Assembly: GCA_964346355.1 (NCBI GenBank)
Contig: CAYFUH010000003.1
Span: forward strand, 18,581 to 82,580
Length of the DNA: 64,000 nucleotides
Direction of reading: 5' to 3'
From: UBA6115 sp964346355
GTDB lineage: Bacteria; Bacillota; Clostridia; Christensenellales; Aristaeellaceae
The translations under genes were made by a program, and so were the position numbers. The notes beneath the pieces were generated by a model. It searched no databases. It worked only from the letters and a program-made list of their open reading frames with translations, and was not told where the DNA came from. Positions 16,608 to 25,291 of this stretch are shown piece by piece. Numbering within the stretch: position 1 is the stretch's first letter; every line of letters starts with the position of its first letter.

Positions 16608-19064
16608 TTAGCTGACCGGTACGTCGGCGGTGACTGGCTCTGACGCCTCGTTTTCTGCCTTATTGAGGGTGTAGGACAGCTTGCCGTCCTCCTCAAACAT
16701 GTGCACGTGGTCGCCTTCCTTCAAAACGCCTGCGACGATCTGCTCGCTCAGCGCGTCCTCCACCATCCGCTGGATGGCGCGGCGCAGCGGCCGGGCGCCG
16801 TACTGCGGGTCAAAGCCGGATTTGGCCAGCAGGGCGACCGCGTCATCCGCGAACGCCAGCGTGATGCCCTGCTCCTTCATGCGGGTGATGATGGTGTTTA
16901 GCATCAGTTTGGCAATCTGAGCGATCTGCTCGCTGGACAGGGAATGGAAGACCATGATCTCATCCACGCGGTTGATGAACTCCGGCCTGAACATGCGCTT
17001 GATTTCGTCCAGAACGCGGGTTTTCATCTCCTCGTGGTTCATGCCGGCCGGCGCGCTGGAATCCGAGAAGCCCAGGGAGCGGCCGGTTGCCAGTTGGGCA
17101 GCGCCGGCATTGGAAGTCATCACGATAATGGTGTTTTTAAAGCTGGTCACCCGGCCCATGTTGTCCGTCAGCCTGCCGTCTTCCAGGATTTGCAGCAGCA
17201 TGTTGAACACATCCGGGTGCGCCTTCTCGATCTCGTCAAACAGCACCACGGAATAGGGCTTGCGGCGCACCTGTTCGGTCAGCTGGCCCCCTTCCTCATA
17301 GCCCACATAACCAGGAGGTGAGCCCACCATGCGGGAGACGGTGTGCTTTTCCATGTATTCGCTCATGTCCAGGCGGATGACGGCGTCCTCATCCCCAAAC
17401 ATGGCTTCGCCCAGGGCACGGCACAGCTCTGTCTTGCCAACACCGGTTGGGCCCAGGAAGATGAAGGAGCCAATCGGCCGCTTGGGATCCTGCAAGCCAG
17501 CGCGTGCGCGGCGGATCGCCTTGGACACCGCGGTGACCGCCTCATCCTGGCCGATGACGCGCTTGTGCAGGGTTTCCTCCAGCTGCATCAAGCGTTTGCT
17601 TTCAATCATGGTCATGCGCTGCACCGGGATACCCGTCCAGCCTGCCACCACATCGGCAACATCGTCCTCCGTCACCTGGGGCCGCAGGGTTTTTTGGGTC
17701 TGCTTCCACTCATCCCGCGCTTGGTTGATTTTCTCTCGCAGTTGGCGTTCATCATCGCGCAGGTCGGCCGCAGCCTCATAATCCTGGCGCGCGATGGCCG
17801 CGCGCTTCTTTTCGACCGCTTCATCCAGCTCCTGCTCATACAGCTTGAGGTCCCCTGGCGCTGCGAAGGCACGAAGCCGCACGCGGGAGCAGGCTTCGTC
17901 CATGACGTCCACCGCCTTGTCGGGCAAGAAGCGGTCCGCGATATAGCGGGCGGACAGCTCCACGGCGGAATTCAGCGCCTCATCAGTGATCATCACCTGA
18001 TGGTGGGACTCATAATGCGGGCGCAGGCCTTTTAAGATTTCAACAGAGCGCTCGCTGTCCGGCTCGTCCACCATCACTGGCTGGAAGCGCCGGGAGAGGG
18101 CTGCGTCCTTTTCGATATGCTTGCGGTAGTCCTCCAGCGTGGTCGCGCCGATGCACTGAATCTCTCCCCGTGCGAGGGCGGGCTTTAGTATTCCGGCTGC
18201 GTCAATGGAGCCTTCCGCCTTGCCGGCGCCCATGATGTTTTGCAATTCGTCAATAAACAGAATGGTGGAATCGTCCTGCTCCAGTTCCGCCACCACGTCC
18301 TTCATGCGCTCCTCAAACTCGCCCCGGTACTTGGTGCCGGCAATCAGGCTGCCCAAATCAAGGGACAGCAGGCGCTTACCCAGCAGGGTTTCGGGCACAT
18401 CGTCTTCAATAATGCGCTGTGCCAGGCCTTCGGCCACCGCGCTTTTGCCAACGCCGGGCGCGCCGATTAAAACCGGGTTGTTCTTGGTGCGGCGGGAGAG
18501 GATCTGCGCCATGCGTTCGATCTCCTTCTCCCGGCCAATGACCGGATCCAGCTTGCCCTGTTTTGCAAGCGCGGTTAAATCCCGGCTGTTCTTTTCCAGG
18601 GTGGATTTGCTCTGTTCTGCGCTCTCATCCGGCGTGGCGCGCAGGTAATCGGACGCTTCGCGCTTAAGCAGGTTGATGTCCGCGCCAAAGACGGTCAGGA
18701 TGCGCACCGCGACGGAGTCCTCCTCCGACAGCAGGCAATACCACAACGCGTGGGTTGTCACCTGGCCCAGCTGGCGTTGACGGATCAGCGCCAAGGACTC
18801 ATCCAGCACGCGCTTCATGCGCGGGGTCAGCTCCAGCACCTTGGGCGGGAGTTGGCTGGGCGAGGACAGCTGGCGCACCGCGTCCTGCACGCTTTCCAGC
18901 GTAATATTATGAGGCAGGCTGGGCAGGTCGTCCGCGGCCCGGGTCAACAAGCCCACCAACAAATGCTCCGTTCCCCAGAAGCGGTGGCGAAGTGAAATGG
19001 CAGACTGCTGGGAAATATCCAGCACCTGTTTTGCCTTTTGGTTAAATTTTCCAAACATGGACAT
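16608..19064 (-). CDS. clpC: ClpC-type AAA+ unfoldase
   Basis: Class I HSP100 ATPase that unfolds substrates for ClpP, using McsB or MecA adaptors in Bacillus. The 818 residues comprise an N-terminal Clp repeat domain (1-145), AAA-1 with Walker A GAPGVGKS (201-208) and Walker B LFIDE (269-273), a ClpC-length middle domain (about 405-460) and AAA-2 with GPTGVGKT (538-545). A SLGF segment in AAA-2 matches the ClpP-docking loop position. In AAA-1 the usual IDEIHT is IDELQN. It follows mcsB by 2 bp in the CtsR-controlled operon. Confidence 0.96.
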   Translation of the reverse strand: MSMFGKFNQKAKQVLDISQQSAISLRHRFWGTEHLLVGLLTRAADDLPSLPHNITLESVQDAVRQLSSPSQLPPKVLELTPRMKRVLDESLALIRQRQLGQVTTHALWYCLLSEEDSVAVRILTVFGADINLLKREASDYLRATPDESAEQSKSTLEKNSRDLTALAKQGKLDPVIGREKEIERMAQILSRRTKNNPVLIGAPGVGKSAVAEGLAQRIIEDDVPETLLGKRLLSLDLGSLIAGTKYRGEFEERMKDVVAELEQDDSTILFIDELQNIMGAGKAEGSIDAAGILKPALARGEIQCIGATTLEDYRKHIEKDAALSRRFQPVMVDEPDSERSVEILKGLRPHYESHHQVMITDEALNSAVELSARYIADRFLPDKAVDVMDEACSRVRLRAFAAPGDLKLYEQELDEAVEKKRAAIARQDYEAAADLRDDERQLREKINQARDEWKQTQKTLRPQVTEDDVADVVAGWTGIPVQRMTMIESKRLMQLEETLHKRVIGQDEAVTAVSKAIRRARAGLQDPKRPIGSFIFLGPTGVGKTELCRALGEAMFGDEDAVIRLDMSEYMEKHTVSRMVGSPPGYVGYEEGGQLTEQVRRKPYSVVLFDEIEKAHPDVFNMLLQILEDGRLTDNMGRVTSFKNTIIVMTSNAGAAQLATGRSLGFSDSSAPAGMNHEEMKTRVLDEIKRMFRPEFINRVDEIMVFHSLSSEQIAQIAKLMLNTIITRMKEQGITLAFADDAVALLAKSGFDPQYGARPLRRAIQRMVEDALSEQIVAGVLKEGDHVHMFEEDGKLSYTLNKAENEASEPVTADVPVS

Positions 19065-19067
19065 GGT

Positions 19068-20045
19068 TTATCCTCCTGATAAGGCGCTGCGGACGGCGTC
19101 CGCGCGTAAAAAAACATAGGTTTTGGGGTCCGTGCCTTCCATCTGGAAGGCGTCATCATTGGCGTATTGCAATAAACTGTCCGCTTGGCTGATATCCAGG
19201 GGCAACATCCCGGCCTGCGCGCCAATACGCAGGCTGTTCCAGTGAATCAATAAATCAGCTGCGCCAAGGCGCCTGGCATATTTGAGCAAGCCATACGCGC
19301 GCCAGACCTGGTCGGCGACCGTAGACTGCTCCCCCAGGGCAAGCGCTTTGTTTAAGATAGCGCTTTCCTTGTCTGCCAGCATCTCCGCGCAGGAGAGCAC
19401 CTGGGCTACAATCTGCTCATCACTTTGGTTAAAACTGCTGATGTTGGTGAGCGTGTACAGCCGTGCCGGGTTCCTGCCGCCTTTTGCGGCGGCGGGCATA
19501 ATCGTGCAGCCTTTTACCCCCAGCGCCTCGGTGATGGGCCGCAGCTGCTTTAAGAAGTGCAGCATGGGCAGGTGCATCACCAGGCGGACGTGCAGCCCGC
19601 TGCCCGCCAGCGCCGGGCGATAGGACAAATAGCCGTATTGCGCATCGTGCGCGAAGGGATGTCCGGCTTTGGCGAGCGCCGTTTCAGTTTCCCGCAGGGC
19701 AGAAATCATCGCGGGCAGTTCGTCCGGCTTGCCGGTGCGCCTGAGCACCAGATGCTCATCCATGTTGATGGCCGCTGAAAAACTGGAGGTATTGTCTGTA
19801 AACAGCGCAGCCTTGGTGAGCTGGTCACCCTTTGGCGGCAAAAATATGCTGTGCCCAAAGGGCAGGCTCTCTTCCCCCAGCGCCTGGCCGTCAAAAACCC
19901 TGTAATCCGGATGGATTTTGGCGAGCGCCGCGATGGCGCGGTGATAGCTTTGCGATAAATCCTCCGCGTCATCCTGCGGGCAAAAGGTGAGGTCCTGATA
20001 GTTGCGCCGCAGGGATACCTCTGTAAAAAGAACGCTGTCCCGCAC
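19068..20045 (-). CDS. mcsB: McsB-like protein with degenerate arginine-kinase active site
   Basis: Collinear with McsB, the protein arginine kinase that tags substrates for ClpCP, and in its conserved operon slot, but 325 residues versus about 360 and lacking about 20 N-terminal residues. Against remembered Bacillus McsB: SSRIRLARN becomes FTEVSLRRN (7-15), losing ATP-binding arginines. NEEDH becomes NMDEH (94-98). The CPTNxGTG block becomes RPALAGSG (143-150), losing the reactive-pocket cysteine. RGxYGEG becomes PAAAKGG (184-190). The C-terminal RDIRRA phosphoarginine pocket reads ADAVRSA (315-321). HLP, YGLL and LRIG segments are kept. Probably a pseudokinase or adaptor; activity is not excluded. 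Confidence 0.82.
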   Translation of the reverse strand: MRDSVLFTEVSLRRNYQDLTFCPQDDAEDLSQSYHRAIAALAKIHPDYRVFDGQALGEESLPFGHSIFLPPKGDQLTKAALFTDNTSSFSAAINMDEHLVLRRTGKPDELPAMISALRETETALAKAGHPFAHDAQYGYLSYRPALAGSGLHVRLVMHLPMLHFLKQLRPITEALGVKGCTIMPAAAKGGRNPARLYTLTNISSFNQSDEQIVAQVLSCAEMLADKESAILNKALALGEQSTVADQVWRAYGLLKYARRLGAADLLIHWNSLRIGAQAGMLPLDISQADSLLQYANDDAFQMEGTDPKTYVFLRADAVRSALSGG

Positions 20046-20047
20046 GC

Positions 20048-20551
20048 TTAGGCCTTTTCCTCCTGAGGATCATTGGGTGCCAGCAAATCGCGCAAACGGG
20101 CCGCCTCCTCAAAATCCTCCCGGATGACCGCTTCCATCAGCTTGAAGCGCATATCCTGCTCAATGTCCGCATCAGTGGCCCCAACCGCTTCCTCATCGGC
20201 AAGTTCAGCCGCGTTTGGCTGGGCATCCTCTGTTTTGAGCATCCTGTCCATCTGCGTCCGCATGGCCTCATAACAGACCGCGCAGCCAGCCATGGTGTGC
20301 TCATCCAATTCATGAAAGGGGCGCCCGCAGTTGGTGCACAAAAAGCGCGGCATCAAAGGCGCTGGCTCCGCCTTTACTTCCTCCTGCACCACCTGCTCCT
20401 GTTTGAAGCCCAGGGACATAAACATCTTCATCATATCCTGCTGCATGTTGTGCGCGCAGGACATGCACATCGCCTTGGTCGCCACCTGGTTGCCGGTGAC
20501 CGTTTTAAAGACAATATCCGCGTTTTTTTCGCGGCAAACTTCACAAATCAT
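20048..20551 (-). CDS. mcsA: McsA-like zinc-binding activator
   Basis: McsA activates McsB and modulates CtsR. From ATG 20551 the 167 residues hold C3/C6 with C29/C32 and C72/C75 with C90/C93, two zinc-binding sites, then an acidic linker and a UVR domain (about 134-156, with EAVIREDFEEAARLRDLL). I chose 20551 because the ribosome site AAAGGAGG lies 6 bp before it; the ATG two codons earlier abuts that site. It ends 2 bp before mcsB. All zinc ligands are intact, in contrast to the eroded McsB next to it. Confidence 0.93.
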   Translation of the reverse strand: MICEVCREKNADIVFKTVTGNQVATKAMCMSCAHNMQQDMMKMFMSLGFKQEQVVQEEVKAEPAPLMPRFLCTNCGRPFHELDEHTMAGCAVCYEAMRTQMDRMLKTEDAQPNAAELADEEAVGATDADIEQDMRFKLMEAVIREDFEEAARLRDLLAPNDPQEEKA

Positions 20552-20563
20552 GAACATCCTCCT

Positions 20564-21031
20564 TTACTCAGCCTGCTGCGCGATTTGTAGCAGCATGCTG
20601 CGCAGGGTCTTGGCGCGGATTTCATCCTTGAGCGCCTCCGGAATCGGGACACACAGGGCTTGGGCGCTGAGCGCGGCGATCATAATATCCGCCGTCTCTT
20701 GGGGTATCCTACCCTGCTGTGCCAGCTGCAAACACAAAAGGCGGGCTTCATTGGCGCTGATCCTGTCCCCCACACGCTCGTGGGTAAGATAACGCAGGTG
20801 TTCCGTGTCATCCTGGGAAAGCCGGGTGATGCGGATAAACCCGCCGCCGCCCCGAAAACTTTCGATGGCGTAGCCGTGATCAGGTGTAAAACGGGTAGAT
20901 AGTACGTAGTTAATCTGGCTTGGAGCGCAGCGGAAATACTCCGCCAATTCATTTCGCTTGAGCTGAACCTCTGTTTCCTCCTTGCCCCAGAGATCTTTGA
21001 TGAACTCCTCGATCAAGTCGCTCAGTCGCAT
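20564..21031 (-). CDS. ctsR: Heat-shock repressor CtsR
   Basis: CtsR represses clp genes at normal temperature and releases DNA when heated. The 155 residues show the N-terminal winged helix and the glycine loop RGGGGFIRI (60-68), whose four glycines (61-64) are the known thermosensor in the wing. The C-terminal part is the dimerisation domain. It is the first gene of ctsR-mcsA-mcsB-clpC, and a CtsR operator with promoter lies immediately upstream, consistent with autoregulation. Confidence 0.96.
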   Translation of the reverse strand: MRLSDLIEEFIKDLWGKEETEVQLKRNELAEYFRCAPSQINYVLSTRFTPDHGYAIESFRGGGGFIRITRLSQDDTEHLRYLTHERVGDRISANEARLLCLQLAQQGRIPQETADIMIAALSAQALCVPIPEALKDEIRAKTLRSMLLQIAQQAE

Positions 21032-21058
21032 GTGCTTCCCTCCATTCCCGCCAAAGAG

Positions 21059-21075
21059 GCTGACCTTCTTTGACT
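21059..21075 (-). promoter_or_regulatory. CtsR operator
   Basis: Minus-strand AGTCAAA-GAA-GGTCAGC (21075-21059) fits the CtsR heptad direct repeat GGTCAAA-N3-GGTCAAA with three mismatches. It lies just downstream of the -10 at 21087-21082, over the expected transcription start. Confidence 0.8.
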
Positions 21076-21081
21076 ATTGCC

Positions 21082-21111
21082 AGTATACCACAGGAAGCCC
21101 GGCTTAGGCAA
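21082..21111 (-). promoter_or_regulatory. Promoter of the ctsR-mcsA-mcsB-clpC operon
   Basis: Minus-strand TTGCCT (21111-21106), 18-bp spacer and TATACT (21087-21082) with a TGn extension. The CtsR operator follows at once. Between here and 21216 I see no gene. Confidence 0.75.
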
Positions 21112-21216
21112 GCGGCTTGAACCACAAAAACAAGGGAAGGACCAGGCATGAACAAAGCACCCGCCCTTAGATATGAAACACTGCAGGACAAGCTGTTCCT
21201 GCCCAGCGCATTGTTC

Positions 21217-21245
21217 TTTACAAGTTTGCGTGTGATTTGTATAAT
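21217..21245 (+). promoter_or_regulatory. Sigma-A-type promoter of the zinc-ribbon membrane protein operon
   Basis: TTTACA (21217-21222), 17-bp spacer, TATAAT (21240-21245), about 48 bp before the ATG. Divergent from the ctsR promoter. Confidence 0.85.
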
Positions 21246-21292
21246 GGCATCAGAAAGAAACGCATCCTGCACCCTGAAAGGAGTGAGCGATC

Positions 21293-22390
21293 ATGAGCAC
21301 CCTGACCTATAAATGCCCTTCCTGCGGCGCGCCGCTTGAGTATGACGGACGCAGCCAGGAGATGACATGCGGTTCCTGCGGGAACACCTTTGACCCGGAG
21401 GTCATCACCGCTGTTAATGAAATTGAAAAGGAATCCAGCCGCCCGGACGATATGTACTGGGAGATGCGGGACCGGGATTTTTCAGCGGAAGAGAAAACAA
21501 AAACCCAGGCCTACTCCTGCTCTTCCTGCGGCGCGCAGCTGTATACAGAGGAAACCACCGTCGCGACCAACTGCGCGTTTTGCGGCAGCCCTTCGGTGAT
21601 TCCAACACAATTTACGGATGAGACGCGGCCGGAGCGCTTAATCCCCTTTAAGATTGAAAAGGCGCAGGCGGAGCAGATGTTTCAGGATTATTTCAAGACG
21701 CGCAAGCTGGTGCCCAACCTGTTTTTAAAAAGCCGCAACCAGATTGATGAAATCCGGAAACTGTACGCCCCCTACTGGCTGTTTAACTGCGAGGCAGACG
21801 CCAACATGACCTACCGCGGCACAACGGTCAGCTCCCATCGCTCTGGTCAATACATGGTTCGGACCACGCGCCATTTCTTAATTCACAGGGCGGGCACGCT
21901 GGGTTTTGAAAACCTGCCGGTGGATGCCAGCGAGCGGCTGGACAACAAGATTTCCGAATCCATTGAGCCCTACAACAACCAGGAAGCCATCGCCTTCATT
22001 CCCCAGGCGCTCTCCGGCGCGCAGGCCAACCGCGCGGATGTCACGCCAGAGGTGTGCATGAACCGCGCCAATGAGCGCGTGCGCAGCACCACAGACGCTG
22101 CCTTCCGCAGGACGGTGATGGGCTATGCCACCGTGGTGACACAAAGCAGCAGCATCAAGGTGCAAAACGGCAGCTCCGCCCCTGTCCTTTACCCCATCTG
22201 GCTGATTACCACCAAGAAGGAAGGCAAAACCTATACGTTTGCCATCAACGGGCAAACGGGTGAGTTAACCTGTGACATCCCCTGGTCCAAATCCAAATTC
22301 TTTGGCCGGATGCTGAGTTTAGCCGGTATGATTGCCGCGGCGGGTGTGGCGGGCATCTACGCGCTGTCCGCGATGGGGGTGCTCAAATGA
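21293..22390 (+). CDS. Double zinc-ribbon protein with C-terminal membrane anchor
   Basis: A 365-residue protein of a conserved but uncharacterised type. Two zinc ribbons stand at the N-terminus: C8/C11/C26/C29 and C76/C79/C94/C97. A soluble middle domain follows (about 105-330, including PYWLFNCEA), and a single hydrophobic helix near 340-360 anchors the C-terminus. The start has GAAAGGAG upstream and a strong promoter. It overlaps the TPM gene by 4 bp (ATGA); zinc-ribbon and TPM/YgcG-like genes are often paired, but the joint function is unknown. Confidence 0.82.
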   Translation: MSTLTYKCPSCGAPLEYDGRSQEMTCGSCGNTFDPEVITAVNEIEKESSRPDDMYWEMRDRDFSAEEKTKTQAYSCSSCGAQLYTEETTVATNCAFCGSPSVIPTQFTDETRPERLIPFKIEKAQAEQMFQDYFKTRKLVPNLFLKSRNQIDEIRKLYAPYWLFNCEADANMTYRGTTVSSHRSGQYMVRTTRHFLIHRAGTLGFENLPVDASERLDNKISESIEPYNNQEAIAFIPQALSGAQANRADVTPEVCMNRANERVRSTTDAAFRRTVMGYATVVTQSSSIKVQNGSSAPVLYPIWLITTKKEGKTYTFAINGQTGELTCDIPWSKSKFFGRMLSLAGMIAAAGVAGIYALSAMGVLK

Positions 22391-23142
22391 AAAAAACAGC
22401 CTTTGTTTTATTGCTGCTGCTTACCCTCGCCCTCACCGCGCAGGCCTTTGCCCTGCAGCATGTGGACGACCAGGCGCGCGTGTTATCCATTGAGGAAGTG
22501 CGCAAACTGGAAGCGCAGGCGGCGGAGCTGTACGAACTGACGCAGTTTGATGTCATCCTGCACACGACCAATAACTCCCAGGGCAAAAGCCCCATGGACT
22601 ATTCCTTTGACTACTACCATGGCTTCCGTGACGCAGCCAAGTACCCTGATGGTGCCGCGCTTGCCATCATGTTTGACACCCGGGATTATTACGAGGCGGC
22701 CAGAGGAAAAGGAATCGAACTGCTGACACACCGTGAAAGTTATGATTTGCGTGACGTTGTCCAAAGCAAACTGTCAAACGGGGATTACTACGGCGCTTTC
22801 GCGAACTATCTGCGCTATGTCAAACGCCTGCTGGTGCCCTTAACGCCTATGGAGCAGGTTGTGCGCTTCCTGCCCTATGTGCTGGGCATCGCCCTGGCAA
22901 TCGGGCTGGTCTATGCTTTTATCCTTAAAAGCAACATGAAGATCGCCACGTTTAAATACAACGCCGACCAGTACATCGTGCCCAACTCCCTACGATTGAC
23001 CCGGCAGCAGGACCTGTACCTTTATCAGACAGTGACCCGCACCAAGATTGAGTCCGGCAGCAGCAGCGGCGGCAAGGGCGGCGGTTTCTCAAGCGGCAGC
23101 CGCGGCGGCACCTCCTACGGCGGCCGGGGCGGGAAGTTCTAA
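22387..23142 (+). CDS. TPM-domain membrane protein with Gly/Ser-rich tail
   Basis: A 251-residue protein with a signal peptide (about 1-22), a TPM domain (about 25-145, starting VDDQARVLSIEEV) facing outside, one membrane segment (about 160-178) and a cytoplasmic tail ending in Gly/Ser/Arg-rich repeats. TPM domains are linked to membrane protein quality control and photosystem repair in other lineages, with acid-phosphatase activity reported for some; the role here is unknown. It is co-transcribed with the preceding zinc-ribbon protein. No clear terminator follows on this strand before 23264. Confidence 0.85.
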   Translation: MKKTAFVLLLLLTLALTAQAFALQHVDDQARVLSIEEVRKLEAQAAELYELTQFDVILHTTNNSQGKSPMDYSFDYYHGFRDAAKYPDGAALAIMFDTRDYYEAARGKGIELLTHRESYDLRDVVQSKLSNGDYYGAFANYLRYVKRLLVPLTPMEQVVRFLPYVLGIALAIGLVYAFILKSNMKIATFKYNADQYIVPNSLRLTRQQDLYLYQTVTRTKIESGSSSGGKGGGFSSGSRGGTSYGGRGGKF

Positions 23143-23259
23143 GCCTTAAAACCTCGCGCCTTTTTCGTGTCATCTCCGTGTCACATTTTGCACTCTTGAT
23201 GGGTAAATTCCTTCTCACCATGCCACCGGAAAGACGCTCGGAAAGCCAAGCCACATAAG

Positions 23260-23300
23260 GGAAAACGAGAAGCTCCTTGATTTACAAGGAGCTTCTCGTT
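23260..23300 (-). terminator. Long-stem terminator abutting tRNA-Pro
   Basis: Perfect 16-bp inverted repeat (23264-23279 and 23285-23300) with a 5-base loop, ending in TTTTCCC on the minus strand. The stem begins at the last base of the encoded CCA of tRNA-Pro. It may also stop plus-strand transcription from the TPM gene, though that side lacks a T-tract. Confidence 0.8.
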
Positions 23301-23376
23301 GGTCTGGGTGAGAGGATTCGAACCTCCGGCCTCTTGAACCCCATTCAAGCACGCTACCAAACTGCGCCACACCCAG
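23300..23376 (-). tRNA. tRNA-Pro (anticodon GGG)
   Basis: A 77-base cloverleaf: acceptor stem CTGGGTG/CACCCAG, D arm GCGC...GCGT, anticodon stem CTTGA/TCAAG with loop ATGGGGT (anticodon GGG, reads CCC/CCU), variable loop AGGCC, T arm GGAGG-TTCGAAT-CCTCT, discriminator A and encoded CCA. C1 and discriminator A fit proline identity. Confidence 0.96.
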
Positions 23377-23397
23377 GTACGTTAACACGCAAGGGGT

Positions 23398-23426
23398 ATC
23401 TTAGCAAAGGGACCCGCCCTTGTCAA
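23398..23426 (-). promoter_or_regulatory. Promoter of tRNA-Pro
   Basis: Minus-strand TTGACA (23426-23421), 17-bp spacer, TAAGAT (23403-23398), about 21 bp before the tRNA 5' end. Confidence 0.85.
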
Positions 23427-23479
23427 CAGGTAGCGGCGGGTTTTTCGCTTTTCCCTGGAAAACCGAGGAAGCAGATGGT

Positions 23480-24604
23480 TTACAGCGCCAGCTGGTATAC
23501 CCGATAGCGGCGGTACAGTTTGCCGCCGGCGGACTGGGTGTTGTTGACGGACTGGATGTGCGTCTCATCCACCAGGGAGCCCTCAATGCGGGTGATGCCC
23601 AGGCTTTTGGCGCCGCGGACGGCTTCCGCCAGCAGCACGGTGTTGACCGCCTTGTTTTGATACTCCGGAATCACGTACTGCGCGGGGCAGCGCGCGGTCT
23701 TGGTCTGCGGGGTTTTGATGACGCGCCGCAGCCAGTTTAAGGGGGTGTTCCTGCCATCGGTGCCGATGACGGAGGGGCTGGAATCCAAAAAGCCAATCAC
23801 CACGCCAATGGGCTTGTTGCCGGCGTAAGCCATCACAGCGGACTGGTTGCGCAGCCAGGGCTTGATGCGCTTGAACAGCTGCAGCAAATCCTCCGGCGTG
23901 GGCATGTAGCTGCCCGGCTCATCCGGGGTGGCCTCGCCAATGACAGCCGCGATGTCCTGCGCGACGCGGATTAAGTTGCTGCGGTTAAAGTTGACATGCT
24001 CCACCCGAAAGCCAAAGCGGTTGCGGATGCGGTTGGCCATGGACAGGATGCGGTCAATGGGGATGGTATCCACCGGGATGTCGTAGGCCAGGTAATCCCG
24101 CCATTTCTCGAACCCATATTTTTCCAGAATCTGGGGAAGGGCGGGCGTGTTATAGGCGTTTTGCAAGACGGGCGGGCCGTCAAAGCCATCCACCAGCACC
24201 CCGCGGTTGAGCAAATCATAGCGCGGCGCGACCGGGCCGTATACCTTTTTGACGCCATGTTCGCGCAAAAAGCGCATGGCGGCGTCCAGCACAGCCTGGG
24301 CGTACTCGTAATTCTCAAAGGATTCAAACAGACAGATATAGCCCACCGTCTCCCCCACGCGGGTGGACATGCGCAGATCAATGCCAGCCAGCACACGCGC
24401 GACGGGCATCTCATCATCATGGGCCAGGAAATAGCGCTGGATGCCGCGGGAGAAGAACTCGTTATCCTTGCCGGTCAGCGTCCTGACCAGGTCCTTGCGG
24501 TTGGGCGGCGCCCAGTTTTTATCGTGTTTATAAATATCAAAGGGCAGCTGAATGAACGGCTTGAGGCCTTTCTTGGTTGGCTGAATGATTTCAACATGAA
24601 TCAT
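23480..24604 (-). CDS. GNAT-fold-like protein of unknown substrate
   Basis: A 374-residue cytoplasmic protein starting with IIQPTKKGLKPFIQLPFDIY, a form I associate with a conserved family annotated as N-acetyltransferase. The C-terminal half has GNAT-like features (MAYAGNKPIGVVIGFLDS, then VIPEYQNKAVNTVLLAEAV), while a classic acetyl-CoA R/Q-x-x-G-x-G/A loop is not obvious. It has its own promoter and no operon partner; the next gene downstream is tRNA-Pro. The substrate cannot be guessed from context. Confidence 0.7.
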   Translation of the reverse strand: MIHVEIIQPTKKGLKPFIQLPFDIYKHDKNWAPPNRKDLVRTLTGKDNEFFSRGIQRYFLAHDDEMPVARVLAGIDLRMSTRVGETVGYICLFESFENYEYAQAVLDAAMRFLREHGVKKVYGPVAPRYDLLNRGVLVDGFDGPPVLQNAYNTPALPQILEKYGFEKWRDYLAYDIPVDTIPIDRILSMANRIRNRFGFRVEHVNFNRSNLIRVAQDIAAVIGEATPDEPGSYMPTPEDLLQLFKRIKPWLRNQSAVMAYAGNKPIGVVIGFLDSSPSVIGTDGRNTPLNWLRRVIKTPQTKTARCPAQYVIPEYQNKAVNTVLLAEAVRGAKSLGITRIEGSLVDETHIQSVNNTQSAGGKLYRRYRVYQLAL

Positions 24605-24636
24605 CTGGGTACCCTCCGATGCAGTTTCTTAGGTTC

Positions 24637-24665
24637 AGTATAGCATCCAACACCCGGATAGGCAA
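24637..24665 (-). promoter_or_regulatory. Promoter of the GNAT-like gene
   Basis: Minus-strand TTGCCT (24665-24660), 17-bp spacer, TATACT (24642-24637) with a TGn extension; about 32 bp before the start codon. Confidence 0.75.
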
Positions 24666-24688
24666 CGAAATGAACGGGCTGCACGGGT

Positions 24689-25291
24689 TTACAGGACGAG
24701 TTCATCCGGCATGGCCAATGCTTCTTCCATGCGGGTCAGCAATTGCAGGCGCCCTTCGTTGTTTTGGGAGGAGTACGGGATGATCTCCCAGGGCTGAACC
24801 GCCAGGGTGCGCGCCAATTTGGGCAGCATGGCGCCCCGCTGCGCGCGGGACAGCTTGTCCGCCTTGGTGGCGATGACGGAAAAGGGAAAGCCGTGGCCGT
24901 ACAGGTAGGCGTTCATCTGCTTGTCATCATTGCTGGGTTCATGGCGGATGTCCACCAGGTGCAGCACGTGCTTCAAGTGCTCCGAATGGCTGAAGTACTC
25001 CTCCATCATCATGCCCCAGGATTGTTTTTCCTTCTTGGATACCTGCGCGTAGCCGTAACCGGGCAGGTCGATTAAGTGAAACGCGTTGTTGATTAAAAAC
25101 ACGTTGATCAGGCGGGTTTTCCCGGGGGTGGAGCTGGTTTTGGCCAGGTTGCGCGCCTTGCACAGGCTGTTGATCAGGCTGCTTTTGCCCACGTTGCTGC
25201 GGCCGGCCACCGCGATTTGCGGCAGGCCAATGCCCGGAAAGCTGGTGTAGCGCGGCAGGCTGGTGATGAAGGTGGCGGTCTTAATCTCCAC
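24689..25291 (-). CDS. engB: Ribosome biogenesis GTPase EngB/YsxC
   Basis: Essential TRAFAC GTPase for 50S assembly, sometimes named YihA or YsxC. The 200 residues carry G1 GRSNVGKSS (30-38), the G2/G3 region with STPGKTRLIN and DLPGYGYAQVS, G4 TKAD and G5 near PYSS. The gene overlaps the end of lon by 11 bp, the lon-engB order common in Firmicutes. Cytoplasmic. Confidence 0.96.
   Translation of the reverse strand: MEIKTATFITSLPRYTSFPGIGLPQIAVAGRSNVGKSSLINSLCKARNLAKTSSTPGKTRLINVFLINNAFHLIDLPGYGYAQVSKKEKQSWGMMMEEYFSHSEHLKHVLHLVDIRHEPSNDDKQMNAYLYGHGFPFSVIATKADKLSRAQRGAMLPKLARTLAVQPWEIIPYSSQNNEGRLQLLTRMEEALAMPDELVL

Noticed and set aside
23413..23450. ACCCGCC...GGCGGGTTTTT, terminator-like on the plus strand
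   Set aside because: The stem is only 7 bp with a 16-base loop, overlaps the tRNA-Pro promoter and follows no plus-strand gene.
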